Shown here: piece by piece, positions 33,691-45,765 of the stretch | Numbering within the stretch: the first letter of the stretch is position 1 | How the letters are laid out: the number at the start of each line of letters is the position of its first letter | Origin: Prorocentrum cordatum | Lineage: Eukaryota; Sar; Dinophyceae; Prorocentrales; Prorocentraceae | Assembly: GCA_963575745.1 (NCBI GenBank) | Contig: CAUYUJ010016059.1 | Span: 578,849-642,848, forward strand | Direction of reading: 5' to 3' | Length of the DNA: 64,000 nt | The notes under the pieces: model-generated | Databases searched by the model: none | The model's input: only the letters and a program-made list of their open reading frames with translations | Told to the model about the DNA's origin: nothing | Made by a program: the position numbers and the translations under genes

Positions 33691-34300
33691 CCTGGGGCGC
33701 ACTAGAGAAGTATCAGAATTTGCCCAGACGCCGCGGTTGGAGGTGACGAAGAGCCCGAACGACTCACACCACGTGCAGCCCGAACGACTCACACCAGGAC
33801 GAGGGGCCCGAACGACTCACACGACGAAGAACTCCAACGCGACTCGCACCAGGAAGGGCTCGAAGGCCTCACACCAGGACGACGGGCCCGGAAAACGCAC
33901 ACCAAGAGGAAGAGCCCCAACAATCCACACACGAGGACCCCGAACGACTCACACCAGAACATATCTCTTCTTGTGTGCGCGCTGAGCGATGCTCGTTGCC
34001 TCGACAGGTCTTGCAAACATGGAGACCCCTGGGGCGCACTAGAGAATTATCAGAATTTGCCCAGACGCCGCCGTTGGGAGTGACGAAGGGCCCGAACGAC
34101 TCACACCACGTGCAGCCCGAACGACTCACACCAGGACGAGGGGCCCGAAGGACTCACACGACCACGAACTCCAACGCGAGTCGCACCAGGAGGAGCTCGA
34201 ACGCCTCACACCAGGACTAAGGGCCCGACAAACGTACCCCAAGAGGAAGAGCCCCAAGAATCCACACACGAGGACCCCGAACGACTCACACCACGCCGAG
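33662..34300. repeat. ~340-bp direct duplication carrying GACTCACAC units, inserted in the helicase gene
   Basis: 33662-33960 and 33999-34300 are near-identical in order. Both begin CGACAGGTCTTGCA, then CATGGAGACCCCTGGGGCGC, ATCAGAATTTGCCCAGACGC, CCCGAACGACTCACAC units, CTCCAACGCGA and AGAGGAAGAGCCCCAA. Together they separate the helicase fragment (above 34310) from the Cys-rich part (below 33690). Confidence 0.85.
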
Positions 34301-34319
34301 GGCACACAACGATGTACTC

Positions 34320-35316
34320 CATGGAGTGACTCGTTCGGTGCCATCGGGACCTCGTCGATGATGATCACGCGCAGGGCCCCGCACTTCATGGACTGCTTGT
34401 GCCTGTCGCCTGTGGCATTCCCGTCGTCGTTCCGCGCCGGGATGCCGCTCCAGTGGTGCACCGTGTGGCCGTTGATCTGCGCCGCCATGGCATTTTGAAA
34501 CGCCAAGCACACGAACTGAACGCCGTGCTCCCAACCGAGACCTTCCTCCATCAAGTAGCGCATCCAGCCAATGACAGCACTTTTGCCGGTGCCCGGAAAT
34601 CCGTGCACTACGTCCAGCAGAGGCTTCTCGGAATTCTGGTTCACGTTGCCCTGCCGCTTCTCCAGCCACTCAATCTTCAAACGTCGAACAAAGTGTTCGA
34701 GAAACTGGCGCTGCTTCTCGTTCGGGATCTTCGAGCTCGCCAATATGGCAGCAAACGCTTTGTCGATGCTGGTGAACCCATTCCCTGCAGGGTTGAACGA
34801 AGCAGCAGCATCCCGCTTCTCGTCGAAGGGAGCATCGTGTGCCCTTTGGCTCGTGCCACTTGCGGATACAGCTGCGAGGTGGTCCTGGTGCGCATCCTCG
34901 AAGATATGTCCCGGACATGCACGGTCGCCAGCCTCGACGCCAGAGGGTTCTGTCTTCCACACACGCTCTCCGATGCGGTGGCTTTGTTGATACTCGTGCA
35001 GTCGGGCACTTTTCCTCTCTCGGCTGTTCTCCGAAGCTTTCACATTCGCTTTCGCCGAGGCGGTCCACTTCTCGCCGAGGCTGTCCTCTTCTTTAGCCGA
35101 TTGGAGCAGTTGTTGAAACTTACCACCAGGGAGGCTCAGCGGAGGCATATATTGCTCTTCTTCCGACGCATCTGCCTCGCTCTGATCATCTGCCGCCTTG
35201 CCAGACGACGCCATCGTATTCAGCAGGAAACTCTGGATGAGTTTCGCCGCTGCCTGGCTGACCACGTTCCCGCGCACGTACTCGTCCCAGGCGGTCTTCC
35301 ATGAAACGCTGTCCAA
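34320..35316 (-). pseudogene. PIF1-family helicase fragment (Helitron-like), cut after Walker B
   Basis: Coding runs leftwards from about 35316. A charged N-terminal part is followed by FTSIDKAFAAILASSKIPNE and FLEHFVRRLKIEW, then Walker A VVHGFPGTGKSAVIGWM (about 34570-34620). QNAMAAQINGHTVHHWSGIP follows, matching PIF1 motif Ia with its H-x-x-x-G, and Walker B LRVIIIDEVPMAP (about 34337-34375). Immediately after ES the sequence turns into GACTCACAC repeats, so motifs III-VI are missing. In Helitrons this helicase unwinds donor DNA during rolling-circle transposition. No HUH Rep domain is visible here. The frame joins the upstream part through a frameshift near 35310. Confidence 0.75.
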
Positions 35317-36223
35317 CGTCGATGGCGTCCCTGTTGAGGTTGTCTTTTTTGGTCAGCCTACACGAAGCTCGAACCTGGGGCGACTGGTGCTGGGCCTCCT
35401 GCCAATGCCGCAGTACCGTTAACTCCATCCCCAACATACTCAGGTGAGGCACAGTCACGTCTCCTCCATAGAGCGTCCAGGGACGGAAAAATAAACTGCA
35501 ATACTGAGCGTCGTACGTAGAACTTTTGTGTACGCTGGGCATGGGCAAGCCTTCGATGACCACCACGTCCGGCCTCGCTTTCCTGACCAGAACCCATGGG
35601 TGGCAGAAGACACCTGCATCCCTCGGAAACACGAAATACTCGTCGGCCTCGGGTGTCACTGCTATGTAATGCTCTCCAGGCTTGGCGGCGATGTCCCCAT
35701 CCTTGTACTGTTTGCTCCTGATTAATTGTTGGCCTTCTTTTGTCCACGCAGTTCGCGGTGCCAGGTTGCGGTTCAAGTAGTGCGTCGGAACCAGTAGTGG
35801 TTCGCACCTCCACTGCCGCAAGAACTCGTACACCGACAGCAACTTCCAAGGGTGCTGCACAGGGCGAAATCCGTAGGCGTCGAACTCGTTCACTCTCGAT
35901 CGGTCTGTCCTCACGTGAGATTTGCGAGCCGGCGGCGCGTACGTCGTCGCGCTGCTGTCCTTCATCTGCGACCCATTCTGGGATGTTTTCAACTTGTTCA
36001 TCCACGCCCGCCCATCAATCGTATGCTCGTTGAAGGTCCGGATGCACTCTGCCTTCAGAAGGTCGCGCTGGTCCAGATTACAGCACAGGTTGCACACTTC
36101 CACGGCGCCTCGGTACGTGCTGTCCATCTCGAGTTCCGTTATCAGTCCCCCGCAGCTTGCTCTGAGCTGCGCCGCTTTCCCTCTGCCCTGTATCTTCAAT
36201 GGGATTGCAGAAGGCAGTGCCAC
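35186..36223 (-). pseudogene. Middle region of Helitron-like protein (YCSLFFRPW domain)
   Basis: Minus-strand frame with RGAVEVCNLCCNLDQRD, NEFDAYGFRPVQHPWKLLSV, YEFLRQWRCEPLLVPTHY, VVVIEGLPMPSVHKSST and DAQYCSLFFRPWTLYGGDV. The Y-C-x-x-F-F-R-P-W signature and its position before a PIF1-type helicase match the linker between N-terminal domains and helicase in Helitron-like proteins. It overlaps in other frames with the OTU segment upstream and the helicase downstream, so frameshifts at about 36200 and 35310 split one ancestral gene. Confidence 0.6.
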
Positions 36224-36567
36224 ACGTGCTCACCTTCGTTATCTCCAGCGTGCAGCGAAGCACCGAAGGGGTTGGGCTGCTTCGCAAAGGGTTGGATCAA
36301 ATCCCAGAGTGCCCATTCCATGTCGCCCAGCAGCTCCTCGGACGACAGCCTCGATTTGAAGATGTCAGCGGTAGGACCGAATGCTTCGTGGAGAAACGAG
36401 CGAGCGTCGCGCTTGACCAGCTCACCCCTCTCCCACTCGCCCCACACAGAATGAATGGCGCACGCGCCGTCTCCAGCTGCAGGCATCGTCTCCATCGGCA
36501 TCCCCTGCAATTCTCGCACCGCTCGGGGCAAGGGCGCGTGAACCTCACGTAAGTCCACAACTGGCAT
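36196..36567 (-). pseudogene. OTU-like cysteine protease domain (N-terminal part)
   Basis: ATG at 36567 (MPVVDLREVHAPLPRAVREL), then AAGDGACAIHSVWGEW, which fits the OTU catalytic signature D-G-x-C with the nucleophilic Cys. EAFGPTADIFKSRLSSEELL follows. The catalytic His of OTU proteases would lie about 100 residues later and is not securely seen. OTU proteases (ubiquitin removal) are known passengers of some Helitrons. The domain is followed, one frame over, by the YCSLFFRPW region, so it was probably the start of the same polypeptide. Confidence 0.6.
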
Positions 36568-37270
36568 CTCTGTGAACTCTGCTGCCCGCCCTCAGGTATT
36601 AGGAAGAATAGCGTCCGTGCGGAGCTAAACTCACTGCACAAGTGATACGCGGAGCTCACAGTAGAGCCTCACGCAGATGGATGGGCACTGGTCGGGACCA
36701 GCTTGGGCCAACCTGACTTGCACCACAATGTCTACGGAAAATCGCGACTGAATCGTAGCGCCTTCTACCCTCTGACCGCAAAATCCTTCTGGACCCTAAC
36801 TGTTAGCAGACTCCCCTCTGGAGCCCAGTCCCTAGTCTGGACTCCCAGGAAGAAGCAAAGCCGGGATAACACGAACCGACAGAGATAGGACAACAGCGCG
36901 AAGCCTTGCAGCGGGGGAGAGGGGAGGGGCCAGGCCAGCAGCTCGGTTGGCATCATGCGCGCCAGTTAATGGAGATAACGCATAGCGTTCAGAATGCATT
37001 CAGTACGACTAGGAGAGCGATGCTCATTACCTCCACCTACCACGCGGCTACCACACATTTACATTCCAACACGCGGAGTCACCTGTGGAGGGTGGTTCTG
37101 GCAAACGCCTCTTCATGCTTGTGGAGGGCGGGCAGAGAGACGCTGCTTCTCGCGCAAATCTCGTCTGCATGGCGACCCTTGGGGAAGCACTAGCGGGGTT
37201 GCAAAACCTTGCCATCACAGCAACGTTCACAACGCGCAAATACAGCGCTCCACAACACACATGCAAGGAG
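36568..37270. other. Intergenic; block shared with 38.07 kb
   Basis: No gene seen. GGCCAGCAGCTCGGTTGGCA then TCATG at about 36931 recurs at about 38102. CGATGCTCATTACCTCCAC (37018) and CATGGCGACCCTTGGGGAAG (37169) are diverged forms of the phrases that open the duplication at 33.66/34.0 kb. Confidence 0.5.
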
Positions 37271-38330
37271 ACGCCTTAACGACTCACACCAGAACGAAAG
37301 GCCCCCACGATTCACGCCGCAAAGAGCCCCAACAACTCACATACTGGGAGGGGCCCGAACGACTCACCCCAAGATCACAGCCCGAACGACTCCACCAGGA
37401 CGAGAGACCCCGAACGACTCACACCTCGAGCAGCCCGAACAACTCACACGCAAGGAGGCGTCAGAGCGACTCACACCAGGGCCAGGAGCCCGAACGACTC
37501 ACACAGCGAGGAGCTGAACATATTCACACACCAGGCGGACCTGAACGACTCACACCAGGACAAGGGGCCCAACCACTCACACCGCGAGGATCCCTCACGA
37601 CTCCCACAGAAAGAGGAGCCCGAACGAGTCACACCAGGACGAGGGGCCGGAACGACCCACACCACGAGGAGCCCGAACGACTCACACACAAGGAAGTGCC
37701 CGAAGCACTTCCACCACGAAAGACGAGGAGCCCCAACGACGCACAACACGAGGAGACGGAACTATGCACACACAAGGAGGAGCCCGAACGACGCACACCA
37801 GGACGAGGGGCCCGAACGACTCACATCACGAAGAGCCTCAACGACTCACACACAAGGAGGAGCGCGAAGGACTCACACCAGGAAGGACGAAGGGCCCCAA
37901 CGATGCACACCACGAGGAACCAACGATTCACATATATGCGACGCACAGAACACCGAACTCCTGCATGAGCTCTGTCTTGCGCTCCTATGCAGTTCGAATG
38001 TCCCTGGTTCTTCTCGACAGGCCCCCTCGCAGCACAGAGCAACGTCGACATGAGATCGACGACGGCAGAGCCACCCAGAGCAGTGCAGGGGGGAGGGCTC
38101 GGGCCAGCAGCTCGGTTGGCATCATGCTTACTAGTGCTTGGAGATTACGCATCATGTTTCTGTTGATTGCTGCAACACAAGGACCAGTCTCAACGACGCA
38201 CTCCAGAACGAGAGGCCCCAACGACCAACCAAAGGAAAGCCCGAACCGCTCACGCACAAGGAAGGGCCCGAAAGACTCATACCACGAAGGACGAGAGGTC
38301 ACAACGACTCGCAGATGCTGGCGGCGACGT
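37271..38330. repeat. CCCGAACGACTCACAC repeat array 3 (diverged)
   Basis: Units of about 25-30 bp between 37271 and 37930 with more variation than arrays 1 and 2 (AGCCCCAACAACTCACA, GCCCGAACGACGCACACCAG). A non-repeat interval (37930-38180) is followed by a few more units. Confidence 0.85.
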
Positions 38331-39132
38331 CGACGACGACGACAAGATCCACGCTTACGATGACAACGATGACTTCGGACACGACAATTCCATGGACGAC
38401 GGCGTCGACGACCCAGCGATCTTCCCCGACATGTCCTGCAGTGCGCACGCGGCACGAAATGCTAAACTGATCAGGCTCGACAATGAAGTCGGGCGCTGGC
38501 GGCAGGCGCCAGGTTCGAAGGGAGAGGTAGAAGAGAAACAAAAGGAGAAACTCGCCTCCCAGATCGGCCCCCTTGACCAGGTCTGTAGACTCACGGAACT
38601 CAGAGAGTGCACGTGCTGGGCCAGACTTCAGGTGGTGTGAGTAATTGCGGCTCGTCGCCCTGGGGCGAGTCGTTCGGGCTCTTCCTTGTATGAGTCGTTC
38701 AGGCCCCTCGCCGAACGACTCACTCATCGAAGAGAGGCTAGAACGACTCTATCCAGGAGACGGGACCCGAACAACTCACAACAGGAGGGGGCCACCGAAA
38801 GAATCCACTGCACCGTGGTAGCGGCCACACCGTCGATAATACTGCCTATCTCCCGGTGCGGCAAGGTAACGACATCACCCAGTACTGATGCAGCAGTGAA
38901 TCATAAGGTAACCCCAGTACTGGTCGTGAGAGCATGCACCATGGCAGCCCACTGCCGCACGCCCGAAAAAAACCTAGCAATCTCCAAGAGTCAGAGGCCA
39001 AAACGGCGAGTACAATAATCAGCAGCATCACCTCAGCAGAATAAGCAGCACCAGTATAGATTATAGAAACCTGCATCGAAGAACTCACCAACGGATGTCA
39101 AACTGAAGAAACATCCCATGTCCCAACTCGCT
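38331..39132. repeat. Block related to 28.9-32.5 kb
   Basis: Contains inverted and direct GAGTCGTTCGGG/GAACGACTCA units (38660-38780), then the block starting GAATCCACTGCACCG near 38805 that matches 32227 onwards in diverged form. Before 38640 a short GACGACGAC-rich stretch is followed by sequence without a clear gene. Confidence 0.7.
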
Positions 39133-39903
39133 CTACCCAGAATCTGCAGTTGTGCAATACAGTGCATATACTACCACAGCCCACTGCCGTACGTGTACCT
39201 CCAACAAAGTCATACGAGCGTCCAAAAACGCGTGGCTCGCTTCCCTCGTAGGTGCAGGACCAGATGCGGGAGCCGAACTGCTATCTCCGCGGACCTGCGC
39301 GTCATCCACGTCATCCGCCCGATCGGTGGAAACCTCGGACATTTCGTCAAGAGCCTGTTGCTGGTGGAGTGTCCCAGCTTCTTGCTCACGTCTCGGCACG
39401 CTCTTGGTGTTCCTGAGGCGCTCATGGGGCTTGTCTGGGTACATCGCATGCGTCCTGCAACGCGGCCGACCCGCCAACGGATATCCACGTGCCCTCGGGA
39501 TGCTATTGCTGCGGCTGCGATTGCGCGCCCTGCTCTGGATGCCTCTCCGCGGCATGCTGGAGGATCGGCCCCTCCGCGGAGAAGAGCTCTCTGCACCAGC
39601 ACACGCAGAGCTACGGGAAGCGCCAGCTGTTTTCGAACGCCCAGTCTTAGAGCGCCACTCCCAGAAACTCCAAGGGTTAGGATCCTCTTTCCATAGGTGT
39701 AGTTCATGAGCCAGCACGTCATCTACGTGGGGTTTCTCGTCCTGGGGGCGTATGCGATCATCGGAGCGGCTGCGCACCCTACAATTGTAGAGCAACTGTG
39801 GATGTCGGCCACTCATGAGGCCCTTCATGATCCCAAGACACATCTTCGGACCCTCCCAGGGCCTCACGCAAATGCGACACAATCTCGGCAGTTCACCGAA
39901 CAT
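39133..39903 (-). CDS. Hypothetical Arg/Ser-rich protein, uncertain
   Basis: An uninterrupted minus-strand frame of 256 codons, from a Met codon at 39903 to a stop at 39133. It contains LWKEDPNPWSFWEWRSKTGR, an Arg/Ser-rich centre (RNRSRSNSIPRARGY) and an acidic patch (STDRADDVDDAQV). Its C-terminal end runs into sequence resembling the dispersed block at 32.3/38.9 kb. No domain recognised and no SL-like motif seen. It may be chance openness in GC-rich DNA or a remnant of an element. Confidence 0.25.
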   Translation of the reverse strand: MFGELPRLCRICVRPWEGPKMCLGIMKGLMSGRHPQLLYNCRVRSRSDDRIRPQDEKPHVDDVLAHELHLWKEDPNPWSFWEWRSKTGRSKTAGASRSSACAGAESSSPRRGRSSSMPRRGIQSRARNRSRSNSIPRARGYPLAGRPRCRTHAMYPDKPHERLRNTKSVPRREQEAGTLHQQQALDEMSEVSTDRADDVDDAQVRGDSSSAPASGPAPTREASHAFLDARMTLLEVHVRQWAVVVYALYCTTADSG

Positions 39904-40480
39904 GGAGACGCATGGGGCTCACTGGCAAGGGCACGAGACGGTGGCGAGGCACCCGGACGACTGAGCCCTCCAGGAACCCCAACGACCCACACGCAAGGAG
40001 AGGCCCGAACGACTCACACGACTCACACCAGAACGAAAGCCCCCGAACGACGCACACCAGGAAGATCCCAAATGTTTCTCCTACCACGAAACGCCCGAAC
40101 GACGAACAGACAAAAAAAACCCGAACGACTCGCAGCAGGACGAAGGGCTCCGACGACACACACCACGACGAACCCGAAGGACTCACACACAAGGAGGGCC
40201 CCGAGCGACTCACGCCAGGACGAGTGGCCCGAAGAACGCGCACCACGACGAACCCGACCGCCTCACACGCAAGAAAGCCCCCCAACGAATCACACCAGGA
40301 CGGGGAGCACGAACGATTCACACCACGGATGCCCAGGCGACCCACGCCTACAAAGGAGCCCGAACGGAGCACACGAAGACGACATGCTCAAACGACTCAC
40401 ATCATGAGCGGTCCGAACGGCGCACGCATAATAAGGGGCCGCAAAAACCTCACACGAGGAAAGACGAGTGGCCCGCCACA
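39904..40480. repeat. CCCGAACGACTCACAC repeat array 4 (diverged)
   Basis: It opens with CATGGAGACGCATGGGGCTC (39900), the same phrase that opens the 33.66/34.0 kb copies. Irregular units such as GCCCGAACGACTCACACG and CCGAACGGAGCACACG follow to about 40480. Confidence 0.8.
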
Positions 40481-43400
40481 CCGTACATCATGGGAGACCA
40501 CAACAAAACACAAGTCTGCAACGCACAGAGGACTGAACGCTGGCATTATCTCGGGAGGCCCTGCGAAGCCTGCTTGACCCTGCAACATTCGGGGGAGCCC
40601 TGCTCCTATTCTATATCTTATATGTTGAGAACTATTATTTCCCCTCCTCTTTTTGTCTTCTCCCTATCTTACTCTGCAACGACAAGGCGGGTGCAGTTCA
40701 GCCACCACGGTGCGGAACGCACGACGAGCCTAGTGCGCGCGAACGCAGTATACAGAACATCGACAGTTTACTTCCAGGCCTGGCGAGCGCCCCATCGACC
40801 GCCCTCGGCAGCGAGACGGACGGTTCCAACTCTGTCGGGTGTTTCTGTTGTGTTACTATTGGGGATGAGTGGACTGTTCTGCGCGTTCGTTTTCCATGTA
40901 TGCGCGTGCATGTATTGGGCAAGAGGGCGAGAAGATGCATAAAAAGGCTCGTCGGTGACGCGTCCCCGGAACCTTCCGCGGTGACAACCGCGCTTGCATG
41001 TCCTCGGGCGGCCAACGCAACAACGAGGCTGACGCGACGGCGAGGCCAAGGGAGCCAGGAGTGAAACATCATCCTGAAAGACAGCGGCGAGCTCGCACGG
41101 GCCATGGCCGATCTCACCTGCCTCAGCAACCCTGCCGCATCGAGACACAAAAAGGAGGGCCGCGAGCGTTCCGCTCGCTCTCCAGAATGAAAGCGCTACC
41201 AGGAGTGCTCCCCCTCTCGTCGAAATGGCGTCGGCGTCGGAAGCATCGCCATTCACGTTCACGTTGTAGTCGTCGTCGTCGTTGTCTCCACGACTTCCTC
41301 GACGAGTCGTCGTCGTCGTCGTCATCGTCGTGGTCTTCGGCGACGGCGTCGTCGTCGTGGTCGTGGTCGTGGTCGTCGTCGTCGTCGTCGTCGAGCGGTC
41401 ATCGTCGTCGTCGCTACCGTGGTCGTGATCGTCGTCGCCGCTTTCCACGTTTCCATGCCGCCGCCGTCGGGGTCCCCGAGCATCGCCACTGCTACGCACC
41501 ACCAACGCTCTTCCTTCGGCAATTCCGCACGGACCGCCTGGAATGCTAAACGCACCCGCCGAGGAAAAACTGCCAATCTGCTTCACGCAGATGTTGCAGA
41601 TATACGAACGAGATGAGTATCTGGTCGGACTGGGTGACCCTGTCATCCATTCCAGTGAGACCTAGCGCCTTGAACTCAGCTTCGCCACTTCACCCAATGC
41701 ACCCACGCGGAGTACCAAACAAACCTGCCGAATTGTTGCACGAGAGATGCGCCATCGTCACCGCGAAATACACCAACCCCTTCAGTGCAAGCTCTTACGG
41801 GTGAGTACGATGCCGCCGAAGTGGAAGGACTGCTCATGGTCCACTGCGCCTGGTGCGAATAGCATACTCATGTCTCGGCGCTGCCGTGCCGACATAGAGC
41901 GCTCCGCTCCGATAAGCTGCTTCCAACGAAGTGGGCTCGCGTGAGGGTGAGCAATGAGAGGGTCTCAAAAACCTGCGCTACGCGCATTGCCGTGGATGCT
42001 CATGTTCGACACTCCGGCGCACTCATCACCCCCGCCATGCGATGCTTCACAGTTGCAACGTCGCCGACGAAGTCTACGCGCCAACGGGCGTCTTGGTCGG
42101 TGAACGGGTTCATGCTGCACACATGGAAATACAAACTCGTGCCGACCTGAGCGACGAGTTTCCTCATGCAATTGAGGTCACCGCTGCCGTGCTGCATCGG
42201 CCTCTTCGTCATGTGAGCGAATTTGACCGCGACAGCCTGCTTCGTGAACACTAGTGCTCTGACGGCGTTCCGATTTTGGTGCAGACTAGCTCAGGCGGCA
42301 AACACTCCGCCATGTATGCTGGGCGACGGCAGTACGGCGACGATCGAAACTTGCCACAAAAAGGAGGCACGATCACCGACTCCTCGCCCTCCTCGCTCCA
42401 AGGAGCCCCGTATGCAAGCCAAAGTAGCAGGGCGCACCAGCACCTCTCCATGCCGACAGCAAGGACACCTGGAGAAAGAGGCTTGTGCTCATGGGCGGAG
42501 CTACGCTCACAGCCGAACCGCAATGCTGTAAGCCAAAATGGCAACAGCGACGACAACGCTGGGGCACTCCTGGGCGCACCTTAGCCTTCGGCAATGCCCC
42601 GAACCACGAGGGCGAAAACCTGCGTGACCGCACGACAAGAAATCCGAGAAGGAAAAGGAGGAAGAAGACGAAGAGCGGAACGACCAATGTCAATTCTACC
42701 AGAGATCACGACTCTTTGCAGGACGATCCCGAACGTCTCACACACACAGAAAGGCTCGACCGACTCCCACTAGCCCCAGTAGCCCGAACTGCTCACGCCG
42801 CGAGAAACCCGATCGACTCACCCTGTGGGAACCTTGGAGATTACCTGGAACTGCACCAAGGACAACCGTGTATAATACTATATCCTGACAATCGGAACAC
42901 CTTCAACACCAGAGAACTAGAACCCAGGCCCCTGGACACCCGGAGGCACGATAAGCCTCGATCCACTACGTGGACTGTGACGGGATACGCCGACAGTCAT
43001 GTTGAGAGTCTCGAGCTCTTGCATACCTGCAAGACCTCTCAGCGCACTGTACTCCTGCACGACTACGAAGAGCGTTCTACCTCAATCGACTGAGTCCCGT
43101 CTTTCCAAAAGGCAAAGCGAACCACTTCAGCCCGCGCGTTGCGCAACGCCCCACGCGTCACCTGCACGCGAGCGCGGCGAACGACACTTGGGGCGACGAC
43201 TCCCAGACCTCCACATGTGCCTACTCAACATCCGCAAGAAAACTGGCGCACCACCCGTACTCTCTGGGGAAGGGGCAGAGGGCAACGTTGAATTTCTGTG
43301 CATGTCTTTCTGTGCATTCTTGATGTGTGTCGGACCGCCTTTGATGTATGCGTGCGTCTGTATTGAATACATGCGTGTATAGGTGCGAAGGGGAATCCAT

Positions 43401-43925
43401 GATCTGATGTCGCAATGACGATGGATCCTGCGGATAAAATCTCGAAAGTGGCGCGTCTCCGAGACATCTCGCGCTGACCGCCGCGCCTGCGCGTCGCCGA
43501 GCGCTAACCGCCACGACGACCTGCTGACACGAACGCGGGGCGAATGGAGAAGAATATGACTCACATGAGATGCAAAAATGGAGATCTCGTAGCGATGCTG
43601 GGCTACGTGCGGCATTTGCGCACACAGGCCACCTCGTGCCAAAAAACTCAGTAGGCGCGTGCGTTACGGGTAGGCGGAGCGAAGCTCACAGCCACACTCC
43701 AATACTAGAAGCCAGACTGGCAACGACAACAACGCTGGTCGGGAAAGATCGCTGGTTTCGACGACGACCGCCCTCAGTCATTTACTACAACGACTACTAC
43801 GACTACTACGACGACTCCTACTATTACTACTCCCACTACTACTTCTACTGCCACTACGAAGTCTACCACAACTACTGCTGCTACTACTCATCGCGTCACT
43901 GCTGCTCTGCCTCCTACTCCACTCA
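40481..43925. other. Intergenic; GTC tract and possible minus-strand coding scraps
   Basis: A GTC/TCG array lies at about 41265-41410. Minus-strand frames at 42000-42251 (FTKQAVAVKFAHMTKRPMQH, MNPFTDQDARWRVDFVGDVA) look protein-like, but no family is recognised and neighbouring frames do not connect. A few degenerate GAACGTCTCACAC units occur near 42727-42830. A short CTA stretch (about 43790-43920) precedes the next cassette. No gene is supported. Confidence 0.4.
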
Positions 43926-44335
43926 TTGATTTTACAATGGTTTTGGGCTCATTTTGTCCTTCTCAGGGGGCAGCTCTCCTTCGCGCTTCTGCGGAGGTCG
44001 CAAGAGGCCCCAAGATGGCCCCAAGAGGCCCCCCCGGAGGCTCCCAAGAGGCCTCCAAGAGGCCCCCCAACGAACGACTCACACAACGAAGAGCCCGAAC
44101 GACTCAGACCAGGACGAGAAACCCCAAACGACTCAAACCACGAGGAGCGCTTTCTCTCCCTCCTCCTTCGCCTCGTCCTTCCCCCGCTCCCCCCACAAGG
44201 AGGATGTGCAAGGAGGCGGAAGGAGGAGCAGGGGAGATACGCGGGGCCCAGCGGACACACGCCTGAAAAACACGACTGTCAGCATGCTTCGCGAGAGTTG
44301 CCGCTGTGAGATGGGCTGGCGAGGAGGGGCCCGAA
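43926..44335 (+). repeat. Cassette copy 1: CCCCAAGAGG tandem, GACTCACAC units, 135-bp conserved block
   Basis: GGCCCCAAGATGGCCCCAAG repeats (43998-44060) are followed by GAACGACTCA units (44070-44140). The block 44198-44330 (ACAAGGAGGATGTGCAAGGA, GCGGACACACGCCTGAAAAA, GAGATGGGCTGG) recurs at 46219-46355. Confidence 0.8.
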
Positions 44336-44891
44336 CGACTCGCGCCAGGACGAGCGGCCCGAACGACGCGCAGAAAACTCCAGAAGCACGCGCGCACGAA
44401 CGAACGGCCCGAACGACTCCGAGAACACCCCCCAAAAAAACAAGCGGCCCGAACGGAGAGAGTGGGCCCGCCTTTCAGCCAGAACGTGGGAAGTCGTCGA
44501 CATCGTCGTCGAGGGAAGGCGAACGCGGCAAGGGGGATGATGATGGTCTCCTCCTCCCCCGTGAACCGCCAGCCCCCCAAAAAAGGGTGGGCCGCTCGGG
44601 CGTTTATACAAGACGCCAAAATTGAAACATTCCTGCAGACCGCCTCTGCAGGAATTGAAGCGCAGCCCCTCCCGCAGCCGCACTGCGGGTGCGCCAGCAG
44701 GAGCTGGGGGGCGGCGGTGGCGCCAACGCGCAGTTGGTAGCTGTCCTCCTCCTCCCCCACCATCATAGCGATGATGAGAATGATGAGCATCCTACGATGA
44801 TGAGGCCCTGGGTCCCGTCCCAGAGTCTCGGGCCCCGCCCTAGGCCGCGGGCCAGGCCCCCTCCCCCCATCGACTCTCAACTGCGTCCGTG

Positions 44892-44924
<33 letters not shown>

Positions 44925-45069
44925 CATATATACATATACGTCGACACACAATACATATACAAGATATACATGGATGCATCTAGTAATCGGTCAGCGGAGC
45001 CCCGACGCCGCCCAGAGCCGCCCAGCGGCCAGCAGCCAAGCCGACCGCCCGGAGCGACAGGCAGGGTCG
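44336..45069. other. Spacer with TA microsatellite before CTA array 3
   Basis: A few diverged GCCCGAACGACTC units to about 44460, then ordinary sequence. A TATATACATA microsatellite at about 44890-44960 resembles those at 13838 and 46705. No gene seen. Confidence 0.5.

Positions 45070-45765
<696 letters not shown>

Noticed and set aside
36931-36960. tRNA-derived SINE suggested by AGCTCGGTTGGCATCATG (also at 38102)
   Set aside because: It resembles an A box, but no B box or tail follows in either copy. Kept only as a duplicated phrase.
40768-41646. 292-codon minus-strand frame with poly-Thr/Asp
   Set aside because: Its centre is the GTC microsatellite and the two sides do not resemble any family.
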